A program made the position numbers and the translations under genes. From contig CM064632.1 of assembly GCA_032717465.1 (NCBI GenBank), positions 28,742,578 to 28,806,577 of the forward strand: a DNA stretch of 64,000 nucleotides, given 5' to 3'. Below are positions 10,694-20,819 of the stretch, one piece after another; position 1 is the first letter of the stretch; each line of letters starts with the position of its first letter. This DNA is from Coenobita brevimanus (lineage: Eukaryota; Arthropoda; Malacostraca; Decapoda; Coenobitidae). The notes under the pieces were generated by a model. That model did not search any database, was not told the origin of the DNA, and was given only the letters and a program-made list of their open reading frames with translations.

Positions 10694-11176
10694 TTAGATA
10701 CTCAGGCTGGAAACTCCCACAGATGACTGGAGGTTTAGCTGTCCTGTAAAATGTCACCGGGGACAAGTCTGTTTCCTAGGCATAAAATTTAATGTTCTGG
10801 CCTACGTTAGGCTCGTCTCTGGTCCTTGGTTCCCAAATAGGATAACATGAGGTTGGATATCAACGTTATTCTTTATTTTTTTATTTCTTTTCAATGAGTA
10901 GGCAGGAAACACGAACAGGAAATCACAGAAACAAATTTCCTTAGAACCAATGGCCATCCTTTGCTGGTTCTCTCGGTATGATGACTTTTTTTTTCATTTC
11001 TTCCTTTTACCAGCTGATTTTTATTGAGATTAGTGGGACTCCATTGTTATGAAGAGGTTGATCAAAAATATATCTGGCTAACTCCAGTTTGTACAGTTTT
11101 GCGTGTGCATATTTTAATCGTCCAGAGATTTAGCAAGGAAAAGACAAGACACGACTTTGTAGTAGTAGTAGTAGTA

Positions 11177-11303
11177 GTATATGAGAGAGGGAGGTTTAAG
11201 TTTGGTGGAGGGCAGCGAAATGGCAGGGGACAGGGTGACATGGAGGCGATTCGTTTGTGGCCACCCCCTCACGGGATTGAGGTGTCTGGCTATAGATAAA
11301 TAC
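11177..11303 (+). mobile_element. RTE-like LINE 3' end (old copy)
   Basis: Translates to YMREGG, then GSEMAGDR and WRRFVCGHP-like residues, matching the C-terminus of the ORF at 25.1-26.5 kb, and ends with the GGTGTCTGGCTATAGATA terminus. Preceded by a (GTA)n run. Also present in A' (42021-42150), so it inserted before the block duplication. Confidence 0.75.
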
Positions 11304-11304
11304 A

Positions 11305-11545
11305 GAGACAGGTAGTTGTAGTTGTAGTTGTTGTTGCTGCTGTTGTAACCCCAGGTTCATCTGAAATGCGAACTTGGTAAAATGGAGGCTGAAATTGCCC
11401 TTCTGCAGCAGTCCACTGTCCTACTGTCGGGGGATAGGGAGGGAGATGAGGGACGTTTGTATAACAGGGAAGAGGAGCCACAGGGTTATATCAGTGCCAC
11501 CACGTGAAGGCGTCTCTCCGTCACCACGATATTGGAGTGACACTG
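11305..11545 (-). mobile_element. dispersed SINE-like repeat, copy 1
   Basis: A ~220-bp sequence with landmarks CCCAGGTTCATCTGAAA, CAGTCCACTGTCCTACT, GGGAGGGAGATGAGGGACGT and CAGTGCCACCACGTGAAGGC. It recurs at 42178-42400 and 60840-61055. Its left edge is always a trinucleotide run (GTT, GTA or GTAATA), which on the minus strand would be a 3' microsatellite tail as in SINEs or LINE ends. No A/B box seen. Confidence 0.55.
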
Positions 11546-11696
11546 TTAATCAGACGCTCATGGTTCCGCTCAAGACCCAGGAAAGCATCAAAGTAGTCTT
11601 TTGATGTTTCATTGCGTTTTTGCCTTACTCCACCCAATGCTCATTTTCCTCTTCCGTCACCACATTTGAAATAGGACTTGAAATGGTGAATATTGA

Positions 11697-13640
11697 CGTG
11701 GTGGTGGTGATGGTGATGTGGTTTGTTGCTGTGGTGATGATGGTGAGTGTGATAGTGGTGGTGATAATGGTGGGTGTGATAGTGGTGGTGATGGTGGTGT
11801 GATAGTGGTGGTGTTGGTGGTGAGTGTGATAGTGGTGGTGATGGTGTTATGATAGTGGTGGTGTTGGTGGTGAGTGTGATAGTGAAGGTGGTGGTGGTGA
11901 GTGTGATAGTGGTGATGATGGTATTGAGTGTGATAGTGGTGGTGATGGTGGTGTGATAGTGGTGATGGTGGTGAGAGTGATGATGGTGGTGATGGTGGTG
12001 AGTGTGATAGTGATGGTGGTGAGTGTGATAGTGGTGGTGATAATGGTGAGTGTGATAGTGGTGGTGATGGTGGTATGATAGTGGTGGTGTTGGTGGTGAG
12101 TGTGATAGTGAAGGTGGTGGTGGTGAGTGTGATAGTGGTGATGATGGTATTGAGTGTGATAGTGGTGGTGATGGTGGTGTGATAGTGGTGATGGTCGTGA
12201 GAGTGATGATGGTAGTGATGGTGGTGAGTGTGATAGTGATGGTGATGGTGATGGTGGGGAGTGTGATAGTGGTGGTGATGGTGGTGAGTGTGATAGTGGT
12301 GGTGAGTGTGATAGTGGTGGTGAGTGTGATAGTGGTGGTGACGGTAGTGCGTGTGATGGTCGTGATGATGGTGGTGAGTGTGATGCTGGTGTATAGTTTG
12401 TTGTTGTTGTTGTTGTGATGGTGGTGTGTAGTTTGTTGTTGTTGTTGTTGTTGTGATGGTGGTGGTGTAGTTGTTGTGGTGATGTTAGTGGTGTGATAGT
12501 TGTGGTGGTGGTGATGTGAGTGTGATAGCGGAGGTGGTGGTGGTGATGGTGATGGAGTGTGGTTTGTTGCTGTGGTGATGGTGGTGGTGGTGATGGAGTG
12601 TGGTTTGTTGCTGTGGTGATAGTGGTGGTGGTGATGTGAGTGTGATAGCGGAGGTGGTGGTGGTGATGGTGATGGAGTGTGGTTTGTTGCTGTGGTAATG
12701 GTGGTGGTGGTGATGGAGTGTGTGTTGTTGCTGTAGTGCTGGTGGTGGTGGTGATGGAGTGTGGTTTGTTGCTGTGGTGATGGTGGTGGTGGTGATGGAG
12801 TGTGGTTTGTTGCTGTGGTGATGGGGTGGTGGTGATGGAGTGTGGTTTGTTGCTGTGGTGATGGAGTGTGGTTTGTTGCTGTGGTGATGGTGGTGGTGGT
12901 GATGGAGTGTGGTTTGTTGCTGTGGTGATGGTGGTGGTGGTGATGGAGTGTGGTTTGTTGCTGTGGTGATGGTGGTGGTGGTGGTGGAGTGGTTTGTTGC
13001 TGTGGTGATGGTGGTGGTGGTGATGGAGTGTGGTTTGTTGCTGTGGTGATGGTGGTGGTGGTGGTGGAGTGGTTTGTTGCTGTGGTGATGGTGGTGGTGG
13101 TGATGGAGTGTGTGTTGTTGCTGTAGTGATGGTGGTGGTGGTGGTGGAGTGTGGTTTGTTGCTGTGGTATTGGTGGTGGTGGTGGTGGTGATGGAGTGTG
13201 GTTTGTTGCTGTGGTATTGGTGGTGGTGGTGATGGAGTGTGGTTTGTTGCTGTGGTGATGGTGGTGGTGGTGGTGGAGTGGTTTGTTGCTGTGGTGATGG
13301 TGGTGGTGGTGATGGAGTGTGGTTTGTTGCTGTGGTGATGGTGGTGGTGGTGGTGGAGTGGTTTGTTGCTGTGGTGATGGTGGTGGTGGTGATGGAGTGT
13401 GTGTTGTTGCTGTAGTGATGGTGGTGGTGGTGGTGGAGTGTGGTTTGTTGCTGTAATGATGGTGGTGGTGGTGATGGAGTGTGTGTTGTTGCTGTAGTGA
13501 TGGTGGTGGTGGTGATTGAGTGTTGTTTGTTGCTATGGTGATGGTGGTGGTCGTGATGAGTGTGGGTTGTTGCTGTGGTGATGGTGGTGAGTTTGATGGT
13601 GATGATGGTGAATGTGATAATGGTGTGGTGATGGTGTATA
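11697..13640. repeat. 2-kb GTG-rich VNTR with ~41-bp higher-order unit
   Basis: 11697-12540 is built from variants of GTGAGTGTGATAGTGGTGGTGATGGTG. From 12540 to about 13560 a ~41-bp unit (GATGGAGTGTGGTTTGTTGC followed by TGTGGTGATGGTGGTGGTGG) repeats about two dozen times with GTG-number variation. A' has only ~330 bp of the same material. Open Val/Met frames here are repeat translations. Confidence 0.95.
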
Positions 13641-13954
13641 GTTTGCTGTTGTGATGATAGTGAGCGTGGTGGTGGTGATGGTGGTTATGCAGATGTCTAC
13701 GCAGGTAGTGGCAGTGGTTGTGATGGTGATGTAGGCTTTAGTGTGAGAGTGATGATAAAGTGTTTGTTGGTATGGTGGTGATGATGGCGATGACTACCAC
13801 TACGCATCCCACGGCCACTTACCCACTGTCATTCCCCTTGTCATGGAGCAGTATCCTTCACGTTGGTTAGTCCTTAAGTTTTTTACCTCCTTAATTCGAG
13901 TGACGTCCTTCAGTATGTTCCTTCCGCCTCTTGACGATTGTTTTAAGCTTAGAA

Positions 13955-14135
13955 CTTCGTGACTACTGTTCCTCCGCGATTTATTTCTGGATATGGGTTG
14001 TTAATAACCTTTTGGACGTTATTTATGCTGTATGGCGGTATTGGAAGGATTTATTTAAAACAGAAGAGGACAGTAAGGTGTAGTAAACAAAGTTAATCGC
14101 GTGGGAAAAGGTGTCAGTCAAAGAAGATACGGGCC
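13955..14135. mobile_element. MITE-A copy in block A, left end eroded
   Basis: Contains GCGATTTATTTCTGGATATG, TTGGAAGGATTTATTTAAAA and GAGGACAGTAAGG, then TAATCGCGTGGGAAAAGGTG and GATACGGGCC. The left inverted repeat is mostly deleted relative to the A' copy (43088-43300). Confidence 0.65.
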
Positions 14136-14289
14136 AGTGGCAGTGAGAAGGCTGTGTGAAGGCTGCATGTTACCCCTCCAGTTCGAAAAGCCTCTCCTGC
14201 TCTGAATAAAATCGTCTGGGAGTTGTAGGAATAAAATATACATGACGTCCTGGGGCTGAACTGGTTAATTTTCACTGTTTATCCCCGTC

Positions 14290-14640
14290 ATTCGGACCTG
14301 GGGCGGTATTTTCGTAAGGTTAGGAAGCTTACTGACATCTCTTCTTTACCGTTTTATTTCTGAGTCTGCTTCGTTACTATATTCTTGATTTTATTCATGT
14401 AGTTTGTGTGGACATTAAAAAAAATACAAGATGAAAAAAAGAGGATATTAATGGATAGTCCGAAAAATAAATCGGGAAGGAGAAGGTACTAGGGAGCTTC
14501 CTTAACCGATGAGAGTTATTCATGCCATCTGTGTCGACATTAAAAAGATGAAAGAAGCAAAAATGAGGGTATTAATGGACAGTCTGGAAAATAAATCGTT
14601 AAGGAAGAGGTGTTACTGAGCATCTTGAAATCACGTCCTC
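14290..14640. mobile_element. MITE-A-like copy with duplicated right half
   Basis: Left end GTATTTTCGTAAGGTTAGG then CTGACATCTCTTCTTTACCG; right end AAATAAATCGGGAAGGAGAA then AGCTTCCTTAACCGATGAGA (to ~14512). A second right half (14520-14640), again starting near CATTAAAAAGATG and ending near AAATCGTTAAGGAAGAGGTG, follows directly. A' has only one right half. Confidence 0.65.
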
Positions 14641-15029
14641 GTACATATACGAGTCGACTACTAACTTCTTTCTTTCTTTCTTTCTTTATTGCTCCTAGGA
14701 GCTAATTTCACTCAGTTGGGGAAAACCCTTTACGCTGTATTGATTTAATGGAGACTTACAAATAGTCTTCATTACGATTTTTCCTTCACGGAACTGTATA
14801 AATTTGTCTGGAGGTGACAAGAATTAATTTAAAAAAAACTGATTGTCTTAATATATAGCATTTCTTTTTAAATAGACTTTTCTCTTCTTTGTTGCACTGT
14901 CACAAGGTCGTTGTTTATAACTGTTTAATTTCGGTTTCATGTTATAGTCATCTGCATATCTTGTTTGTATACTTGCTTAAATATTTTCAGCACTTTTATT
15001 TCCTCTTCACTTTTATGACAGTCGGCTAT

Positions 15030-15242
15030 ACTTCTTTAACCTTAATATGGCCCAGATTTTCGTCCTTTTGCAGCTTATTTCCTGTAGCTCAGTGGCAGAA
15101 GACACTGCTACGGCTGTACATCCTTTCCATAGCGCTTCTTCGTGACTGGCATCATATTTTAGTGTTAAAATCTTGTTAAAGGTCAGTATTGAAGAAGGAG
15201 AGATGGCAGTTTTAGGCCATGATAGAGTAAGTAAAGTATACT
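15030..15242 (-). mobile_element. MITE-B copy, minus orientation
   Basis: Shows the family blocks in reverse: ATGGCCCAGATTTTCGTCC, CTGTAGCTCAGTGGCAGAAG, CTTCTTCGTGACTGGCATCA and GAGATGGCAGTTTTAGGCCA. Paralogous copy in A' at 44068-44290. No coding capacity. Confidence 0.75.
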
Positions 15243-15432
15243 GTAGTAACTCATATTTTACAGGTTCCACAAAAAATATCAGTTGCAGGATGGCATTGCA
15301 ATATCCTCCACAAAAGATGCCAATTGAACTATCCTAAGATCATTGTTTTCAACATTTTAATTTCCCTTTTAAGATCAAGTCTTTTGCATACCGGTACCTG
15401 ATTTGCTTGTCATGAGAAGCCACTGCTGATTG

Positions 15433-15433
<1 letters not shown>

Positions 15434-15509
<76 letters not shown>

Positions 15510-15558
15510 CCTGCCCTTGGGTGGGAAAGGAGGTCCGGATGATGATGATGATGATATG

Positions 15559-15635
<77 letters not shown>

Positions 15636-15664
15636 TCCGGACGTCCTTTCCCACCCCAGGGCTG

Positions 15665-15732
<68 letters not shown>
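15434..15732. repeat. three (TA)n tracts separated by inverted LINE/SINE tail pieces
   Basis: (TA)n at 15434-15506, 15565-15633 and 15667-15732. The first spacer carries CCTGCCCTTGGGTGGGAAAG, then GAGGTCCGG and (ATG)n. The second carries nearly the complement, CATCCGGACGTCCTTTCCCA. The same tail sequence ends the 101-109-bp inserts at 24.3 and 24.8 kb. A' lacks the whole structure. Confidence 0.9.
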
Positions 15733-15735
<3 letters not shown>

Positions 15736-16501
15736 TTTTGTTCCACGTTGTAAACTTGTATATATCCGCTTTGTATATCATGGTCGACTGTTAACTCTAT
15801 TATAACAGTCTTCACGTTTTTTTTCTGCTTCACCTTTTAATCTTTTGCATAACTGTTTTGTATATTAAAAGGGTCCTCTACTGACTCTTGCGTAACTGTT
15901 TTTAGGTCTTCTTCTTTTATTTCCGCTTTACGTTTTACATTTTTGCACAGCTACTAACTCCCGTGTTACGACCTCCACAAAAAATATCCTTCCCCTATTC
16001 AAACATTCACGCTGTGGGAGCGGCCATTTATATGCAAATTAAGTTTACAATGGTGTAATGCCAAACTTGTGGACGCGAGAGCTGTTGCAGGTGTGTGTGT
16101 GCGTGTGTGTGTGTTATAAAATTAGATTTGATCTGATTGTACCCAAAGTTGGTGGAAGGCTAGAGGATCAGCCAAGGTGATGAATCTCTTCTTGAGAACA
16201 GTAGATCACGGGTCATGGTGGCATGGCTAGGTCATCTTAAAACAGGTAAAACAAGAATGAAGTGATTCGATTTTGCGAACAATTGGTCAGAGGCTAGGGT
16301 CATACGGAAGGGTCAAAGGTCGACTCAGTTGCAAAATTTTTGATGACCATGGCCCAAACTTGGTGGAAGGGTTGAGAGTCAGGCACGAAAAATACGTTAG
16401 AAAACAGTTTGTCAAAGGTAAGGTCACATGGCAAAGTACCTCAGCTTCGATATGACTTAGACCATATTTATTGTAGGAGGTGAGAGTTAGGAAAGATTTA
16501 A

Positions 16502-16503
16502 TG

Positions 16504-16560
<57 letters not shown>

Positions 16561-16600
16561 TACTACTACTACTACTACTACTACTATTATTATTATTAAT
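16502..16600. repeat. (ATT)n(ACT)n microsatellite
   Basis: About 18 ATT units followed by nine ACT units and more ATT. The matching A' position (~45290) has only a short T-rich stretch, so the array expanded in copy A or collapsed in A'. Confidence 0.9.
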
Positions 16601-16903
16601 TTGTTAACCAATAGTCCAGCATCAGGGACATGGTAAAGTCAAATGATCAGCTCAAGAAATCAGGTGAAAGGCGTGGATATGATGTTGCGTAGGCTGGATC
16701 CAAATAATTGCTTGGAACTAGTACTATGAAGTTAAATGTGTCTTGTCTCACACTGTCCTGATTTCTTCAGAAAGTTAATAATTACACAGACAGATTGTTT
16801 GCAGTTTAAGTATAGATTGTTTGCAGTTTGGGTATGCTTGGGTATACAAAAGCGGCCTTACATGGACCCTCTTCAGTACCAAAATTCTTGCATCCTATCA
16901 GTA

Positions 16904-16907
<4 letters not shown>

Positions 16908-16942
<35 letters not shown>
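16908..16942. repeat. (GA)n microsatellite
   Basis: About 17 GA units, followed by the conserved block-A segment TCATCAGGGAGGAAGTTTAA. In A' a (GA)n run precedes the same segment at 46498-46540. Confidence 0.95.
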
Positions 16943-16946
<4 letters not shown>

Positions 16947-18100
16947 AGGAATCTCATCAGGGAGGAAGTTTAATTACAATGATGCTAGTGGAAATCATTG
17001 GAGATTCGTCCCTTCCGGTGCGTCCTGGCCGACTGAAAACAAACACCAGAAAAAGGAAAAAATGTGAGAGTAAAGGGAAAATGGGGAAAATGTAAAAAAA
17101 AAATGAAGGGAAATTCAGGAACCGGGGAAGATTGGGGGATAAAAGGGGAAAGCAAGAAAAGTTTAAAAATGACCAAGGACGAGCTGAGGAGTATAAAGGA
17201 TTACAAAGGAAAACAAACAGCAACATTTCTGTTGTTTTTATGGTGGCTGTTTGGTATAGGGAAGGTTATAACTAACAGAAACTAAACTTTCAGTTAACTA
17301 CAAGTTAAAAAAAAAAAAAAAAAAAAAAACAGGAAGACCCCCCCCCAGCCACCCACCAAACCCTCCAGCCGAATCCGGCAGGAAATCGTGAGGAGGGCCA
17401 CCATGCAGCATAGGGAAACTGTCAGGAATATTTCGTAGGGAAGAGGGAAAGGAAATCTTAGTACAGTATACACTATCTGCGTGAAAAGGCATGTAACATT
17501 ATGTGAATATTTTTCGATGTTGTTATGCGGGTTGTATCATCCGGTTTCTGAAAAAGAGAGAAAAAAATAAGTTTATGTATGTAGAAATGTATTATTCAGG
17601 AGTGAACGTATTAAGCTGGGGGTTAGAAGATTGATACCCAAGTGACCTTTAAAGGTTGGTAATGTATCACAGTTTACTACACTGGAGGGCAATAGAGAGA
17701 GGAAGGAAGAACTACTGATTAATAAGAAAAAGGAGAAAATTATTACTGATAGAGGTAATTGAGATAAGAGATGAAACAAGAAAAAAAAAAAGAAAAAAAA
17801 AGACTAAAGACAGGTGGAGGGAAAGAGGTGGGAAGAAGACAATAGGGAAATAAAAGGGTGGAATAATTACCACTGATAGTAATATCTGGAAAATTCATGA
17901 ATGAAGGGGAATCAGAAAAATTTTGAAGAACAAATTGATAAAACTTGGGGACTGAAGGGAAATGTAAGGGACACTGGTCGAAGAAAAAATAAAGGGGGAG
18001 GGGAGAGCAATGTCAGATGGGAAATTTTTGTGCGGAAAATTAAAGGACGAAGGAAAATTAGAAGATTGCAGGGAAAATTGAGATACTGATGGGAAGAGAC

Positions 18101-19327
18101 TGAAGACACATGGGCATGAAAATTGTGAAAGTACTCAGTGAACAGGGAAGAACAGAGAAGTTGATGACAAAGAGGAACAAATAACATTTGGAAGTGGATA
18201 GACGAAGGAAAAATACAAAGATTATGGTGGCAAGATAAATAATGGAAAAAAAATGATAACAGGGGCTAAACTATAAAAAAAGGTAGGAAAAGTTGATAGC
18301 AAAAAGAGTCAAACGTCCTTCATATCCCTCCTCTCGTCGCTCACCTATCATTTCGATTTTATAATTCTGTCAAACTTTATTTTCATTGTTGTTATATCCA
18401 GCCCTCTTTGATTTCATACGTGTTTCTAAATACTTCTAACATCCGTTTAACGTAAGGTCCTATTTTACGCTCTATTTTTTTTTCTTTCCTCGTCCTCGTC
18501 CTCCTCTCTTCCTCTCCTCTTCCTTTCCTAATAATTCCCTCATCCTCCTCTCTTCTCGCTTTCTTTTTTCTTTTACTCCTTTCTTCTTTTTCTGTTTTCC
18601 TTCCTCTCTGCTTTTACTTTCTGTTTTCCATTTTCCCAATACTATCTTACTCTTCTCTTCCTCCTGCCCATCTTGGAATCACACGCATTCACCAGCGCTC
18701 TACATAACCAAATGTTTTAACAATAAGTTTGAGCGAATATCGATGTGAAATTGAATGGATCATTGTATAAGAGTCCTAGACATATTTCCCCCGTGTAAAG
18801 TATTTAAATAGATTGCATGTAAAAGTTTTTGAGTGGGTTGAAGGTGTAAATCGTTCGTCTGTCCTTTGTTTACATAGATTTCCACCCTTTGCATCGTATT
18901 CCTGCCCTTTTTCCCCTTTATTTCTGGTCTCATTCATATTATAGTTTATTTTCCCGCAGGTTAGTTAGAACGATATCTTAGCAAGTAGATTATCTTTTCT
19001 CACTTGTAAATGGCGTTAGTGTATTGAGAGTGCATTTACCAACCAGCTGTCTTTGTTTTGGACTGTGTTCTACTGTCAGCTTTGTACGTCTTAGCACTGA
19101 AAAGTCTAACAAATAATAACAGCGTTGCTTGTAGGTTTAGTGCAAGTGAACAACATTGTCTTTTGTATAGAGTAACAACTGTGTGTTTGATGTTACACCA
19201 GTGAAATAGTTTTTACACTATAAATAGTTGTTCACTGAGTGAAGATAGGTTTTATTTTGATTTTTCCCTCCATTCCATTGTTTTTTTTTTTTCTCCCAGT
19301 GAATCAGTTTATGGTGTATTTCCACAG
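18101..19327. other. intergenic DNA and probable LINE 5' UTR
   Basis: 18480-18660 is pyrimidine-rich. From about 18960 (TTAGTTAGAACG...TTAGCAAGTAGATTATC) the sequence resembles the monomers that start at 19328, so the upstream part of a CR1-type LINE 5' region may begin near 18950. No gene seen. Confidence 0.45.
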
Positions 19328-19656
19328 TTCATGGTAAGTTAGATTATACCATAGCAAGTAGATTTTCTATTCAATTAACACTGGTAAAGGAATTCATGGT
19401 AAGTTAGGTTGTACCATAGCAAGTAGATATTCAGTTCTGTTTACACTGGTAAATGCATTCATGGTAAGTTGGGTTACACCATAGCAAAGTAGATTTTTTT
19501 TTTATTCTTTTTACACTAGTAGAGGAATTCATGGTAAGTTAGGTTGTACCATGGCAAGCAGTTTTCTCATCTTTTTACCCTGGTAAAGGAATTCATGGTA
19601 GGTTGGATTGTGTCATAGCAGGTAGATTTTTTATTCTTTTTACATTGGTAAAAGAA
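19328..19656 (+). repeat. five ~65-bp tandem monomers upstream of LINE ORF1
   Basis: Units start at 19328, 19393, 19458, 19528 and 19592, each beginning TTCATGGTARGTTRGRTT and containing ACCATAGCAAGTAGAT and a TTTACACTGGTAAAGGAA-type end. Lengths are 64-70 bp. Position directly before ORF1 recalls promoter monomers of some LINEs, which is inference. Confidence 0.9.
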
Positions 19657-19797
19657 GATAGTTTACAAAAAGTAAGTGAATCTCCCAAGAAATTCAATAT
19701 TTCATTAATAGAGTAAATTATCCATTTGTAACAACATCCCTTAACCAATTGTATATTACCTTTTATTTTTGTGGTATTTTGGAAATATTGCAGCAAA

Positions 19798-20745
19798 ATG
19801 CCTTCTATACTGAAGGTCTGCCAGGAGTGTACTGGTCGTTTTGCGCCTCAGTATTTTTTGGATTACTTTTTGACACCTGTGTGCAAACTATGCATCATGA
19901 GAAGAGATTAGAAAATGGTTTAGGCAAATCACAGAGAAATTACGGAGAACTCAAGGCAGAGTTTGAGATACTGAAAGAGTTTGTAGCAGCAAATGTAGGA
20001 GTCAGCAAAAGCACTCAAGTAGGAAGACGCATACAAACTGAGCTCGTACAAGCCCCCGCCCATCAGGCAGTTATAAATGATAAAGTGTACCAGTATCCTC
20101 CCCACCCAGTGATTCAGTACTTTCCTCGCCAAGTGAAGTCCCCTTTACTATAATAAGAAATGGTGCAAAACCCGTAACAGGTACGAGGCAGCATCTTCCC
20201 ATAACTATGTACAATCGCTACCAGATCCTTGCTGAAGCAGTTGATGAGTCAGAAGAAACGAGGCTGAATGCGGTCAGCTGGAGGAATTTTGTGGATGTGC
20301 CCCCAGCAACAGAAAGAGGTACTGTTTTCCAGGAGGTGGACTATGTGATATCACAGAAGCCTGCGATGAGGTCACAAAAGACGCAAATGATAAAACTCTA
20401 CACGTCATCCGTGTTGGTATGAATGATTCGAAGCGCAATAGATTGGAGGAATTGGTAGCAAAGTATCATGAAATGATCAAACGATTTAAAACAAAGTCCA
20501 CTAATGTGATAATATCTGGTATACTCCCAAGGATCAAGACAGAGGATAGTTTTTATGATAAGGCCTTCAGCACAAATAACCATCTCAAATCTCTCTGCAC
20601 GCAGGAAGGAGTTGACTTTGTCAATCTATGGGACCAGTTTTATGAGCAACATACTCTATTCCAGAAAGATTGTCTCCATTTGAACTCGGTAGGAGCAGCA
20701 CAGCTAGGTAGACTTTTACACGATAAAGTTGCCCTCTTCAAATAA
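19798..20745 (+). pseudogene. CR1-like ORF1 (zinc-binding start, esterase-like domain)
   Basis: The ATG at 19798 begins MPSILKVCQECTGRF, and a second CxxC (VCKLC) follows about 24 residues after the first, giving a zinc-ribbon-like pair. A frameshift near 19905 moves to a coil-like frame (LENGLGKSQRNYGELKAEFE). Later, QLEEFCGCAPSNRKRYCFPG, VGMNDSKR, VIISGILPR and LHLNSVGAAQLGRLLHD match the SGNH-esterase layout of CR1 ORF1. The expected GDS nucleophile segment is missing (about 20267) and GTND reads GMND. The last 108-codon stretch (20419-20745) is open. Confidence 0.75.
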
Positions 20746-20819
20746 AAAGAACATGGAACGTCCAGGAGCAATATCCTCCACGTAAATACCCCAAAAGTCA
20801 GTTCATCAACTATTTGGGA

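Larger units (their letters stand above)
9858..18100. repeat. segmental duplication block A (copy 1)
   Basis: Colinear with 41.37-47.57 kb. Landmarks in the same order include AGGGTAGYAGTG then GAGCACAGGGTT, TTAGATACTCAGGCTGGAAA, the LINE tail, the GTG-rich VNTR, CATCCCACGGCCACTTACCC, MITE-A, CACAAGGTCGTTGTT, MITE-B, CGATTTTGCGAACAAT, and the GAAGTTTAATTACAATGATG segment. Copies differ by many substitutions, by VNTR length, and by private insertions. Confidence 0.85.

Noticed and set aside
15433..15833. Tyr-Ile repeat ORFs on both strands
   Set aside because: Translation of (TA)n.
19328..19656. CRISPR-like repeat-spacer array
   Set aside because: Units are contiguous degenerate monomers without unique spacers, upstream of a eukaryotic LINE ORF.
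20207..20422. Separate 71-codon gene in the LINE ORF1 region
   Set aside because: A frame-shadow of the esterase-like segment, which is read in another phase.
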